In this document: piece by piece, positions 16,645 through 25,525 of the stretch | How positions within the stretch are numbered: the stretch's first letter is position 1 | Layout of the letters: every line of letters starts with the position of its first letter | Assembly: GCA_026710905.1 (NCBI GenBank) | Contig: JAPOQD010000016.1 | Coordinates: 1-64,000 of the forward strand | DNA from: Halieaceae bacterium | GTDB taxonomy: Bacteria; Pseudomonadota; Gammaproteobacteria; Pseudomonadales; Halieaceae | Length of the DNA stretch: 64,000 nt | Reading direction: 5' to 3' | Position numbers and translations under genes: made by a program | Notes under the pieces: generated by a model | The model's input: only the letters and a program-made list of their open reading frames with translations | What the model was told of the DNA's origin: nothing | Database searches by the model: none

Positions 16645-18675
16645 ATGACTGAAACCGGATCCTCAACCAAACGCACCCACTGTAAAATCTGCACCGCCCA
16701 GTGCGGCCTGCTGGTCGAAGTCGAGAACAATAGGATTACCAGGGTTAAAGGTGATCCGGAGCACCCGCTGAGCAAGGGCTATACCTGTCCAAAGGGTCGC
16801 GCCCTGGGACGACTGCATCACCAGCCCGACGCTCTTTCACAGCCGCTGATTCGCCAGGGCGAGAAATTGGTGGTGACCGATTGGAACAACTGCCTGGATG
16901 ACATCGCTGCTCGTTTACGAGCGATTATTGACGGGCACGGTACGAACTCCGTTGCCTTCTTTTTTGGCAGTGGCCTGGGTATGGACGCTGCAGGCTACCG
17001 TACTGCTGAAGCGTTTCATCAATCTCTTGGGGCTCCACCCAGGTTTTCACCAATGACAATCGACGGCGCCAACAAGGTGCTGGTATCCAGCCTGATGGGA
17101 GGCTTCCCTGGTCTTAACGGCAAAACCGACAACGAGCATGTAGATATGCTGGTCTATGTCGGCGTGAATCCTGTGGTGAGCCACGGTCACAATACCGGCA
17201 TGTTTAATCCGGCCAGAACGATACGAAATATTGCAGAGCGTGGCCAGGTCTGGACCATCGATCCGTTGCGTACCGAAACGGCTAAATTCTCCACTGAACA
17301 TATCGCGCCTTATCCCGGTAAGGATTACATAATACTGGCCTGGCTGGTAAGTGAAATTCTTGCCGATGGCCCGGTTGAACCCGCTCAGCCGGTTACCGGG
17401 ATGGAGGTACTGTCTGCAGCCCTGTCGGATCTGGACGCTGCCACTGCAGCGGCTATTGCCGGTGTTCCCGAGGCGCAACTGCACACATTGCTTGCGGCCA
17501 TTCGGCAGAGCAGTGGCGTAGTAGTGGAAACCGGCACGGGGGCGTCGATGAGCGTGAGCGCCAATCTCACACAGTGGTTTGCCTGGGTATTAATGATTCT
17601 TACAGGCACCATGAACCAGAAAGGCGGTTGCTGGTTCCACCCGGGTTTTATCACCCGGTTCGACAGCTTTGAACTGCCTCTATTGGATAATCCTTTCACC
17701 CCGGGTGCTCCCAGTATGCCACAGGTTTCCGGTTTGGTAGGTGAGTGGCCGTGCGCAGCCCTGGCGGGAGAGATTGACGCTGGCAACATTCGCGCACTGA
17801 TCAACCTGGGAGGCAGCATGTTACGCTCTTTCCCCGATGCCAACAGATTGAAGCCAGCATTGGAAAAGTTGGCATTAAACGTAACTTTTGAGGTGGTGGC
17901 CAATGAAACCACTGCAGTGTCAAGCCATGTGTTGCCCACCAAAGATCAGACGGAACGCCCCGAAATCTCTTTCTGGGATACGCTTTGCGGCAGCGTTTCA
18001 CTGTTTTATAACGAAGCGCTGCTTGAACCGCTGGGGGAGCGACGTTCCGCCTGGTGGGCGATCAGCCAACTGATGCAACGGTTGAACCTGGCTACGCCAG
18101 AACATGTGCCGGAACAAGACGACCACGCCGCAGACAATGCCATGCTGGCAGCCCAGATGCAGGGCGCGCGCTGCAGTTTTGATGAGTTGACCAAGGCAGG
18201 GCTGGTAAACCGACCGCTGCAGCTACCCGGAGACTGGGTAAACCGGCACATCGAACGAATTGGTGGCTGGCGCCTGGCGCCACAACCTCTGCTGCAGCAG
18301 TGGCAGGAAATATTCCTTGCGGACCAGGCGGAACTCGGGGCCGCCAGGCCGCTGTGTTTCATCCCGCGCCGTCAGCGTCGCAAGCTGAATGCTTCACTGA
18401 GTTTTCTGGGTAGCCCGGCCGACATTGTTTTACACCCACAAGATGCGCTGGAGCACGGTATTATGCACGGTCAAAGTATCAGTGTTGAAACCGAAAGTGG
18501 CCGCATTGAGCTGAAAGCCAATGTTAGTGACGAGGTTCGCCGTGGCGTTGCTTCCATCCCGCATGGGCACGAAACCGCCAATGTCAATCTGCTCACCAGT
18601 GCAGAGCAGGTAGACCGTCTTACCGGGATGGTGCGGTATACGGGTATCCCTTTCAGCATCTGCAACGCAAGCTAA
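16645..18675 (+). CDS. Molybdopterin-dependent oxidoreductase with [4Fe-4S] site
   Basis: This 676-residue cytoplasmic protein, with no Tat signal, opens with the iron-sulfur cysteine set HCKICTAQCG followed by YTCPKGRALG. This is the C-x2-C-x3-C-x27-C spacing of the DMSO reductase/formate dehydrogenase superfamily. The Mo-bis-MGD domain follows, with motifs such as WTIDPLRTETAK and a C-terminal dinucleotide-binding domain from about residue 560 (DIVLHPQDALEHGI). It is shorter than formate dehydrogenase alpha subunits (about 800 or more) and has no partner subunit beside it. The likely role is a hydroxylation or redox step on an organic substrate, possibly with the preceding DapB-like enzyme. 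No clear Shine-Dalgarno is visible. Confidence 0.8.
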   Translation: MTETGSSTKRTHCKICTAQCGLLVEVENNRITRVKGDPEHPLSKGYTCPKGRALGRLHHQPDALSQPLIRQGEKLVVTDWNNCLDDIAARLRAIIDGHGTNSVAFFFGSGLGMDAAGYRTAEAFHQSLGAPPRFSPMTIDGANKVLVSSLMGGFPGLNGKTDNEHVDMLVYVGVNPVVSHGHNTGMFNPARTIRNIAERGQVWTIDPLRTETAKFSTEHIAPYPGKDYIILAWLVSEILADGPVEPAQPVTGMEVLSAALSDLDAATAAAIAGVPEAQLHTLLAAIRQSSGVVVETGTGASMSVSANLTQWFAWVLMILTGTMNQKGGCWFHPGFITRFDSFELPLLDNPFTPGAPSMPQVSGLVGEWPCAALAGEIDAGNIRALINLGGSMLRSFPDANRLKPALEKLALNVTFEVVANETTAVSSHVLPTKDQTERPEISFWDTLCGSVSLFYNEALLEPLGERRSAWWAISQLMQRLNLATPEHVPEQDDHAADNAMLAAQMQGARCSFDELTKAGLVNRPLQLPGDWVNRHIERIGGWRLAPQPLLQQWQEIFLADQAELGAARPLCFIPRRQRRKLNASLSFLGSPADIVLHPQDALEHGIMHGQSISVETESGRIELKANVSDEVRRGVASIPHGHETANVNLLTSAEQVDRLTGMVRYTGIPFSICNAS

Positions 18676-18827
18676 GTCGGTAACAGCATTGGCGGCAAAT
18701 CCGTAATCCAGGACTTCGGATAATCGATGAGCGCCGCCTGAATTAGCTGTGCTCGTTTATGTTTGTGCAATAACCCGGGTTTCAGCCGCTCGATTTGTAT
18801 GCGAAGTAGGAGAACGACAAGGGTTTG

Positions 18828-19082
18828 ATGACGCAGATAAGATGTTTCAGTCGCTACCTGGTTATACTGATCGGTATTCTGGCCGCAGGCCCAAATGCCG
18901 CAGGTGAAGAGTTCAGGGGAAAAATCGGGCGCACGGAAGCGGAATCAAAGCCTTACTGGCCCAAGGTCGCCGAGTCGCTTGCCAACAACTGCTTTCACAT
19001 GGCGCTTATAATGCTCGCGCATCCTGCTGCCGCTGCAGCGACTGCTCCTGTGTCGGTCTTCCCGCTCTGCGGTAATTGTTAG
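18828..19082 (+). pseudogene. Arylsulfatase N-terminal fragment
   Basis: A signal-peptide start (YLVILIGILAAGPNAAGEEF) is followed by FRGKIGRTEAESKPYWPK. This is the conserved segment just after the signal peptide of periplasmic sulfatases, ahead of the usual PNVLxIxxDD motif. That motif, the formylglycine site and everything else are missing. After residue 48 or so the frame encodes an alanine-rich tail unrelated to sulfatases and stops at 19082. Confidence 0.6.
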
Positions 19083-19175
19083 TGGATATCTTTGCCATTA
19101 TGGGTTGCCCGCAGCTCGGAACATTTGCGTCTTTCGTGAATCGCCTGCCCTGGAATACAGCGTATACCCAAGCCA

Positions 19176-20441
19176 TCATTGAAGCGGTCTTTCGTCTATG
19201 GGAGGTTTTAAAAATAATGCTAGCAGGACTGACAGGGCAGCTGCACAGATAAATACATAAAACGCAGGGACATAGCTGCCTGCGGCATCGTAGATCTCGC
19301 CCACCATACGCACACCGACGATGGCCATACCCTTGGTGATGATGGTCATTAAGCCCATCACCGTGCCATAGCTCCCGGTGCCGAAAAGCCAGGCGAGCAG
19401 GGTGCTCCATGCGGGGAATACACCGCCGATGGCGACGCCAAGCAAGGTAGCGAAAATAAGTAATACCCAGTATGTGGGCTGCAAAATATACAAGACCTGC
19501 AAGGCTATATGGGCCAGTGCAATGCCGATAAAGACAAAGCGCAGGTCAACCCGGTCGGCGAGGTAACCGACTAACAGTTTGCCGCAGATTGCGGAGGCAG
19601 TCATACAGGAGATAATGAGTGCAGCGGCTGAAAGGTCGATGCCTATATCCTGGAAGTAAGGTACCTGGGCCGTGACCATGGCCTGGTCACAAAACAGCAT
19701 CAGGCCGATTGCCAGTGTCAGCAACCAGAAATTTCGGTTTGTAATCAGCTCGCGATACGTCCAGTTTTTTTCGTCGTTGGGGGGATTCTGACCTGCGGCA
19801 GACGAATTTTCGGGCGAGGTCTGGAACTCCCTGTCGAAGCCTGCTTCCGAGCCAAGTGGGCGATTTCGCACCAGCAGCAGTGTCATCAGGGTAATAGCGA
19901 GGAGCACTATCGCACTATTGATCAGCAGTGCATTACGCCAGTCGAAATTTTCGATCATGGTAGCTGTAAACGGCGCCATCAAAAAGCCGCCGGTGGATGT
20001 CGAAACCGCCATGATTCCCAGCGCCGTACCCCGCCGGCGCCGAAACCAGCGTACGATCACGGTGTTAATTGCGAGCGTGCCACAGGCGGTATAGCCATAG
20101 GCAACAGGAATAAAAATAATCAGTAACAGCAGCCAGTTTGAGTCGGTAAGAGTGAGAGCGAAAAGCCCACCCGAGTAGGTCACGCCACCTGACAATATCA
20201 CCAGACGAGCCGATACTTTATCCAGCAGGCGACCTACCAGGGGTGACAGCAGTGCAACACCCAGTAATAGAGCGATGTATCCATTGCTGATCGTCGCGCG
20301 ACTCATGCCGAGTTCGTCGGTCACCGGTACCACAAAAAGCCCGAACGTGTACGATGATGAACCCACTACCACTGCCGCGCAGATGAACAGGCCGGCATGT
20401 ACCCACCAGCCGCGGTACAATCGCTTTGAACTATCTGTCAC
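19176..20441 (-). CDS. MFS transporter, monocarboxylate/oxalate-formate type
   Basis: This 421-residue, 12-helix transporter begins with LYRGWWVHAGLFICAAVVVG, typical of monocarboxylate-porter-like bacterial MFS proteins. Helix 2-3 carries GRLLDKVSARLVI and the central loop is acidic with SPENSSAAGQNPPNDEKNW. The start is a GTG with only a weak upstream GAAGA. It shares family features with the MFS at 10216 and presumably imports an organic acid. The remnants of LuxC and an SDR lie just upstream on the same strand, so it may once have been the distal gene of that operon. Confidence 0.8.
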   Translation of the reverse strand: MTDSSKRLYRGWWVHAGLFICAAVVVGSSSYTFGLFVVPVTDELGMSRATISNGYIALLLGVALLSPLVGRLLDKVSARLVILSGGVTYSGGLFALTLTDSNWLLLLIIFIPVAYGYTACGTLAINTVIVRWFRRRRGTALGIMAVSTSTGGFLMAPFTATMIENFDWRNALLINSAIVLLAITLMTLLLVRNRPLGSEAGFDREFQTSPENSSAAGQNPPNDEKNWTYRELITNRNFWLLTLAIGLMLFCDQAMVTAQVPYFQDIGIDLSAAALIISCMTASAICGKLLVGYLADRVDLRFVFIGIALAHIALQVLYILQPTYWVLLIFATLLGVAIGGVFPAWSTLLAWLFGTGSYGTVMGLMTIITKGMAIVGVRMVGEIYDAAGSYVPAFYVFICAAALSVLLALFLKPPIDERPLQ

Positions 20442-20513
20442 GGTCCATCTTCAGTTGGCATTGGGTAAGTTCTCCTCATTCTGGAAAGGTGATGCTTTCG
20501 AAAACAAGCCAAT

Positions 20514-20633
20514 TCATTGAACCAGGAATGGAGCGACCAGCTTTTCACTCTCCCGCCGGAGTTTTACAGCTTCTTTACCAATACCGGAACTGGCGCCGCC
20601 AATGACCGCAACGTATTCTGTTGAAGCTTGCAT
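20514..20633 (-). pseudogene. 39-residue SDR remnant with internal deletion
   Basis: The frame runs MQASTEYVAVIGGASSGIGK, then EAVKLRRESEKLVAPFLVQ and a stop. The start carries the Rossmann glycine motif of an SDR (GGASSGIG). The rest is too short and reads like a join to the gene's end. It lies between the broken LuxC gene and the MFS gene on the same strand. Confidence 0.6.
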
Positions 20634-20664
20634 TTTTGCTATCCCGCTTGCGTAAATTTCTTAT

Positions 20665-20751
20665 TCAGTTTTCGACCACACCGTCCTTGAGCGCTATCCA
20701 GTGGACAAAGAAAGGGGCGGAAACAGGCGAACCGTTTTGTTCTGTACTCAT
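20665..20751 (-). pseudogene. LuxC-like acyl-CoA reductase start, truncated
   Basis: An ATG overlaps the stop of the LuxE-like gene (ATGA) and opens a 28-residue frame containing APFFVHWIALKDGVVEN before a stop. The PFFV-G-hydrophobic-x-G-x-VVE pattern matches the N-terminus of LuxC-type acyl-CoA reductases, which normally follow LuxE. The remaining 400 or more residues are gone. Confidence 0.5.
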
Positions 20752-22097
20752 GACACACCTCGTACATACGCATCTACAGTCCCCGCGCAACCGATCTTGT
20801 CGTCCCCTTCCAGGTCGGAGAAGCGCGCGATGTTGTCGCGGATGGATGGGCTCTTTGCACCGCAGGGGCAGGGGCTGAAGTCGATGGAAACCTTGTCGCC
20901 GGAGATCACGCCGCCCCAGCGACCGTCGAGGGAGAGATCGAAAAAGGCGGCGCGGCCTTCATATTCACTGTCCAAAATCGGCAACAGCTTATCGCCGGAC
21001 TTATCGAGAATCAGGGGCACTACCCAGGGTGGCAAGTGATAACGCTGGCCTTTCTGGCAACGCGGCATGGCGGACATGAGTTCCTGCATGCTGTAATTCT
21101 GGTAATTGCGCTGCGGGGCAATATTGAAAGTTTCGTAGACGAACTCGCGATAGTTCTCCGGTAGTTGCGCACCCTTGAGTCCGCCGCCCACATAACAGGA
21201 GTTCTCCGGGTTGAAGTCCCTGCCGCTGTAGCCCTTATCCCGGACCAACCTGGCAATGTTATAGAGGCTCGCCCACATGCCGGAGACATGCAATTTCTCA
21301 TGGCGCGCCCCAATGATGGCGCCGGCGGAAATTTCCAAGGCGTCATCCAGGTGTTTTTGTCGTTCGGCGGAGGTTTTTTCATAGTCCTGTAGATCGCTGG
21401 GTGTGGCAGTACCATCGGCAATTTTCTTGCGCAGCACCACCATTTTGGTGAGACCGCCCACGGTCATGGGGGGCGCCGGGTAATTGAAGGGTTCGGAACC
21501 GGGGGCCTGCAGGGCGTCAATGTACGCTCCACCAGTGACGCGGTTTCTGGCCACGCTGGCGACAGGCGCGAGCCCGAAGATACGGCGGTCATTAGCCGGA
21601 GTGACGCCAGAACCCCAGGCATAGGCAGCCACTGTCTCGACTTTGCACCACTTCATGTCTTTTGCTGAAGCCACCAGCATGGCGGATTTGCCAGTGGTGC
21701 CGCTGGAGCAGGAAACAAAAATTCCGTGCTGCTGCAACTTGTCGATCCAGTCGTCGATATCAGTAACCGTTGCAGGATCAATTTCAGGAATCGGCATGGA
21801 TGAGACTGTGCCAAGCCACTTGCCGAGTTTGTCCCATTTTTCTCCCAGCAAAAAACTTTCCGGATAGCTTTTGTACGCGGTATGGGGGAAAAGCACGTGA
21901 ACCATGTCTTCCAGGGAGCGGATTTCAGTCAGCCCCGCATCGTTGGCACGCTTGGCCAGAAGTTTGATTTTCTCTTTGCGACCCTGAAAACACTCGTTGA
22001 CGGCTTCAATCTGTGTCGCCTTGATCTCGGCGTACGGAATGTTGTACTTGTTTTGGTCGTTAACGAGGCTGGTAAGCTTCTCTATGGCTGAACTCAT
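20748..22097 (-). CDS. LuxE/PaaK-like acyl-protein or acyl-CoA synthetase
   Basis: The ATG at 22097 (449 residues) has GGAGG 7-8 nt upstream. An ATG six bases earlier sits too close to that site. The ANL-superfamily phosphate-binding motif FVSCSSGTTGKSAML is near residue 130, and the ligand-binding and hinge segments follow (QNYSMQELMSAMPRC, then CPCGAKSP near the end). Relatives are annotated LuxE, acyl-protein synthetase, and pass a fatty-acyl or cyclic acyl group to LuxC for reduction to an aldehyde. Here the LuxC partner starts with an overlapping ATGA but is truncated after 28 codons, so the pathway is broken at this locus. Confidence 0.75.
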   Translation of the reverse strand: MSSAIEKLTSLVNDQNKYNIPYAEIKATQIEAVNECFQGRKEKIKLLAKRANDAGLTEIRSLEDMVHVLFPHTAYKSYPESFLLGEKWDKLGKWLGTVSSMPIPEIDPATVTDIDDWIDKLQQHGIFVSCSSGTTGKSAMLVASAKDMKWCKVETVAAYAWGSGVTPANDRRIFGLAPVASVARNRVTGGAYIDALQAPGSEPFNYPAPPMTVGGLTKMVVLRKKIADGTATPSDLQDYEKTSAERQKHLDDALEISAGAIIGARHEKLHVSGMWASLYNIARLVRDKGYSGRDFNPENSCYVGGGLKGAQLPENYREFVYETFNIAPQRNYQNYSMQELMSAMPRCQKGQRYHLPPWVVPLILDKSGDKLLPILDSEYEGRAAFFDLSLDGRWGGVISGDKVSIDFSPCPCGAKSPSIRDNIARFSDLEGDDKIGCAGTVDAYVRGVS

Positions 22098-22167
22098 GGG
22101 CATTCCCTCCCGAACGGTTGTGTAGCGGTGCGCTTAATGAAACTATGCCGTATGGAGGTGGGAGCCG

Positions 22168-22207
22168 AAAAAAGGGCTCTGACCCCTTTTTTGCTGACCC
22201 CTTTTTT
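22168..22207. repeat. REP-like inverted and tandem repeat
   Basis: AAAAAAGGG and CCCCTTTTTT form a hairpin around CTCTGA. The half CTGACCCCTTTTTT is then repeated directly at 22194-22207. The GGGGTCAGAG core is close to the GGGGTCGGAG core of the element at 12992-13031. It sits between the LuxE-like gene and the TonB receptor terminator. Confidence 0.5.
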
Positions 22208-22252
22208 GCGACCAAATTCGATAATCACCACTACATATTCCGGCAAGCAGGC

Positions 22253-22283
22253 AAAAAAAACGGGACAGTGAAATCACTGCCCC
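22253..22283 (-). terminator. Rho-independent terminator of the TonB receptor gene
   Basis: Read on the minus strand, GGGGCAGTGA, a TT loop and TCACTGTCCC form a near-perfect 10-bp stem with one G-U pair. It is followed by G and eight T residues. It lies 24 bp after the receptor stop codon. Confidence 0.8.
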
Positions 22284-22306
22284 GGTTCAAAACAAGGGAA
22301 GCCGGA

Positions 22307-25054
22307 TTAGAAGAATGTGTATGTTAAGCCAATCTTGTAAGTCCGACCCAGTGTATAATGGCTATAGGCCACGTTTGAGGCAGGCCGACGATACTCGGGG
22401 GGATCTTCGTCGAACAGATTGCCCACATTAAAGCGTAAAGACAATCCATCAGCGATACCGCCGCTACCCTTGAAGTCATATCCGAGGAACAGGTCCGTCA
22501 CCAGGAAACTGTCGACTGACCCTTGCATGTTGGCCGAGTCGGCATTGAAGCCATCGGAGTACTTCAGCGTCACCTTGGCGCGAAGGTTGTCCCGGGTCCA
22601 GCCAACAATGCCTTGTACACCGAGATCCGAATTGAACTCAAGCTGATCAACCACCGTACCGCCCTGATTCAGGTCGAATTCCGTCTGGTAGTTGCCGGAC
22701 ACGCCATAGGTCATGCTGCCAATATTGGTATCGTGGGTATAGCTCACCACAAAGTCGACACCATTCATCTGAGCTTCGGAGAAGTTAGTGGTTACCCTGT
22801 CGTAGATATAAGCTATATCCTGGTTGGGGTTTGCTGGATCTACAACGCCGTCGAATACCTCGGGGTTCTGGATCTGATTCAAAATAGCTGCCCACTCGCC
22901 TGTCGTTACGGTCCAGATAAACTTATCGGGATTATTGAGGCGAACGGTCGGGTCGGGTACTGCCAACTGCCCGAGAATGTTGACGAAATCAATATCATAG
23001 TAATTGGCGCTGATTTTCAGTCCGTCGAGCGGAAACAAATCGAAGCCCAGAGCCCAGATTTCAGCGGTCTGCGGTTCCAGGTTAGCTGCTGCGCCCTCCA
23101 GAATTGGAATTATGAGACCTTCATCGTCGTACTCACCATAAACGTCAGTCTCTTCACCGGCTACTGAGGCCAGGGACCCCACTGCGAAACGGCCGTTTGA
23201 AATTGCCAGGGTATCCAGTGCAGTTGGTGCGTTAAATGCCTCGCCCCAGTGACCGTAGATAGAGATCCATTCTGCGGGTGTAAAATTAAACCCGATTTGT
23301 GGATTGGAGGTGTCGCCAAAATCACTGTAGTCGTCGTATCGCACCTGAAGGGACAAGTCCAGCGTGTCGAGCACAGGAACTGCCAGTTCCATAAATGCCG
23401 CCGTGTTATCCCGACTCGCCTTTTTGTAGCCTATACTTGATAGGCTGCCATTCGGGCCGGTGTTCGAGCGGGTGCGGACGCTATCCTCATACCACTCAAG
23501 GCCGACAGCCATTCGCAATGCACCCGCTGGCAATTCGAAAACGGGACCATCCGCCACTGCGCGGGTGAGGAACAGTTCGTGCTCGGTTTCGTTCTCGCTC
23601 TCCCAATCCAGGATATCATTTATGACTGACGCATCGGCCGAAGCGATATCCAGCGGGTTAAGCTGCCCGGAGGTAACGTAGCCTGCCATTGCAACCTCGT
23701 TTGTCTCTGGACGGAGATTGCTATTTTCGGATTCACCGTAGTAGAGCGTTGCGCGCAACTGCCAATCACCGGCCATCGCTACAGTCAACTCCGGTGCAAT
23801 ACCCCAGGTTGACATTTCAATTTCCTGGTCACGACCCCTGTAGTCTGGATGAGCGCCATAGGAAAAGCCCGCGCCATTGGGGTAGTCGTAAACACTACCG
23901 GTGCCGAAGTCACCCGGATCCGGAAGCCCGAATTGATCAATGGTTTCCTGGTCAAGGTCCGCGGGACTGGTGTTGGCAACATCAAAGGGTGCGGGGGCCA
24001 CGCTTCCCAGGGGGTAGGCGTTATAGGTGTTGGTGCGATCCGAGTAATAGGCTTTAACACCGAAGTTAATGCTCTCATTGATGTCCTGTTTATAAGCGAG
24101 GAACGCTCCATCCCTCTGCTGCTCGGGTAACAACTGAGCCTGCGAGAACTGGTCACACCCTGGGTCTCCGGCCGATTTAGGGCCGGCTCCCGGGGCGCGC
24201 GGATTGTTTGTCCACCCTGCGCCGTAGTTGAACCAACCGTACACCGTACGAACCGGATCGAGACAGGTGGTCGCTACTTCAGGAGTAAACTCACCGGTGT
24301 CGTCATCATAAAAGCCGGTTTTGGCCCAATCCCGATCACCGTTCAGGAGTTCATCCCGATCGGTGTGAATGAACGCTGCATAGATCGACCCACCATCCCA
24401 ACTGGTTCCACCGATCAGATTGACGCTGGTGCTGTCATAGTCATCAGCTGCGCCATAGTCCAGGTCAATCTGAACACCATCGAACTCGTCCTTAGTGACG
24501 AAGTTGATGACACCGGCAACCGCGTCGGCGCCGTACAGGGCTGATCCGCCATCGGTCACGATGTCAACACTTCGAATCGTATTGTTAAGAAAGACATCCG
24601 CGTCAATTGCTGCCTCGTTTACACCCACCGGTGCTATGCGATGACCGTCCATCAACAGCAGTGTTACTGAGCCGGAGGCCGAATTGAAGCCCGGCATATT
24701 ACGCAGATTAGGGCGCGACATGGTAATGCTGTCGGACCCGCGGGGATTCCCTTCCGGCCTGCTGTTGAAATAGTTAGTAACCTGCGGCACGGTTGCGAGA
24801 ATCTCGTTGGTGGTGACAGCGCCAAGTTCAAGGATGTCCTGGGTGCTGATGCCGATGGTCTGGGAACCGGTTACCTCTGTGCCCCGGATCAGGGTGCCGG
24901 TAACAACAACTTCCTCAAGCTTGTCTCCCTCCTGCTCCTGTTGCCCCTGAACGGCTGCGGCGCCCAGGGTTGCGAGCAACACTCCCGACATGGTCCGAAC
25001 GGATTTTTTCAGGGCAAAACCGGGTAACGGTCTGTTTCGATTAGAGTAAGGCAT
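22307..25054 (-). CDS. TonB-dependent outer-membrane receptor
   Basis: This 915-residue protein has a signal region (SVRTMSGVLLATLGAAAVQG), a TonB-box-like EEVVVTGTLIRG at about residue 47, a plug domain with LRNMPGFNSASGSVTLLLMD and IVTDGGSALYGADAVAGVIN, and a long beta-barrel. It ends in the aromatic TYKIGLTYTFF expected of outer-membrane insertion. The plug type (GTLIRG start, DGGSALYGADA) is the one common in Xanthomonadales and marine gammaproteobacteria for glycans or large hydrophobic ligands. The ligand is unknown. It is divergent from the glycoside hydrolase module, so a role in glycan uptake is plausible. A terminator ends the unit. Confidence 0.9.
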   Translation of the reverse strand: MPYSNRNRPLPGFALKKSVRTMSGVLLATLGAAAVQGQQEQEGDKLEEVVVTGTLIRGTEVTGSQTIGISTQDILELGAVTTNEILATVPQVTNYFNSRPEGNPRGSDSITMSRPNLRNMPGFNSASGSVTLLLMDGHRIAPVGVNEAAIDADVFLNNTIRSVDIVTDGGSALYGADAVAGVINFVTKDEFDGVQIDLDYGAADDYDSTSVNLIGGTSWDGGSIYAAFIHTDRDELLNGDRDWAKTGFYDDDTGEFTPEVATTCLDPVRTVYGWFNYGAGWTNNPRAPGAGPKSAGDPGCDQFSQAQLLPEQQRDGAFLAYKQDINESINFGVKAYYSDRTNTYNAYPLGSVAPAPFDVANTSPADLDQETIDQFGLPDPGDFGTGSVYDYPNGAGFSYGAHPDYRGRDQEIEMSTWGIAPELTVAMAGDWQLRATLYYGESENSNLRPETNEVAMAGYVTSGQLNPLDIASADASVINDILDWESENETEHELFLTRAVADGPVFELPAGALRMAVGLEWYEDSVRTRSNTGPNGSLSSIGYKKASRDNTAAFMELAVPVLDTLDLSLQVRYDDYSDFGDTSNPQIGFNFTPAEWISIYGHWGEAFNAPTALDTLAISNGRFAVGSLASVAGEETDVYGEYDDEGLIIPILEGAAANLEPQTAEIWALGFDLFPLDGLKISANYYDIDFVNILGQLAVPDPTVRLNNPDKFIWTVTTGEWAAILNQIQNPEVFDGVVDPANPNQDIAYIYDRVTTNFSEAQMNGVDFVVSYTHDTNIGSMTYGVSGNYQTEFDLNQGGTVVDQLEFNSDLGVQGIVGWTRDNLRAKVTLKYSDGFNADSANMQGSVDSFLVTDLFLGYDFKGSGGIADGLSLRFNVGNLFDEDPPEYRRPASNVAYSHYTLGRTYKIGLTYTFF

Positions 25055-25406
25055 CTGTATATTCCTCTTACGATGATGAAAAGCAACTATCTACGGATGT
25101 TGGTTAATCTTATTACTTTTGTCTAGCAGAGCGATGTGCCTGGTTCTGCACACCCTCCGCCCGGGAGCTCCCGGACTGACAACACTGTCTACCTAAACGC
25201 TAAGCTACCTAGCTTGATTTGGATTTTTCCAATGTACCCATAGGCCCAATCTATTAGCCATGTAAAATGCAATATATCAACAGCAATTATGAAAGTCCAC
25301 AGTTGCCCAACACTGTTGTTCAACAGGCGGTGAAGACCGCACAGACCTTGAGAACCGCGAACTCATCTACCAGGTTTTTTCCCTACTCCGAACAAAGGGT
25401 GATTTT
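25055..25406. other. Divergent promoter region
   Basis: This 352-bp gap between the TonB receptor and the glycan module contains AT-rich stretches (25100-25130 and 25200-25310) suited to promoters in both directions. I see no gene, no clear operator and no repeat. Confidence 0.4.
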
Positions 25407-25514
25407 ATGAGCAATTCCATCTGCCTCGTTCTCGATATGATGAACAATCTGGTGCACCCCGATCGACCCAACGGTTTCTGGCCGGTTAATGGTAGACAGC
25501 AGGACCTGACTTGA
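25407..25514 (+). pseudogene. Isochorismatase-family N-terminal fragment
   Basis: A 35-residue frame starts MSNSICLVLDMMNNLVHPDR then PNGFWPVNG. It matches the first strand and catalytic-Asp loop of cysteine hydrolases of the isochorismatase family (LVLDMMN-x-x-VHP). It stops after 35 codons where a family member has about 190-220. Its stop codon lies 11 bp before the GH79-like gene. Confidence 0.6.
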
Positions 25515-25525
25515 GGTACGGATTC

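Noticed and set aside
18990-19082. Alanine-rich tail after the sulfatase fragment as a real protein end
   Set aside because: Composition is low in complexity and nothing resembles a sulfatase. It is more likely out-of-frame readthrough.
22523-23167. A 214-residue plus-strand frame inside the TonB receptor
   Set aside because: It is antisense to a continuous receptor barrel and has no family resemblance.
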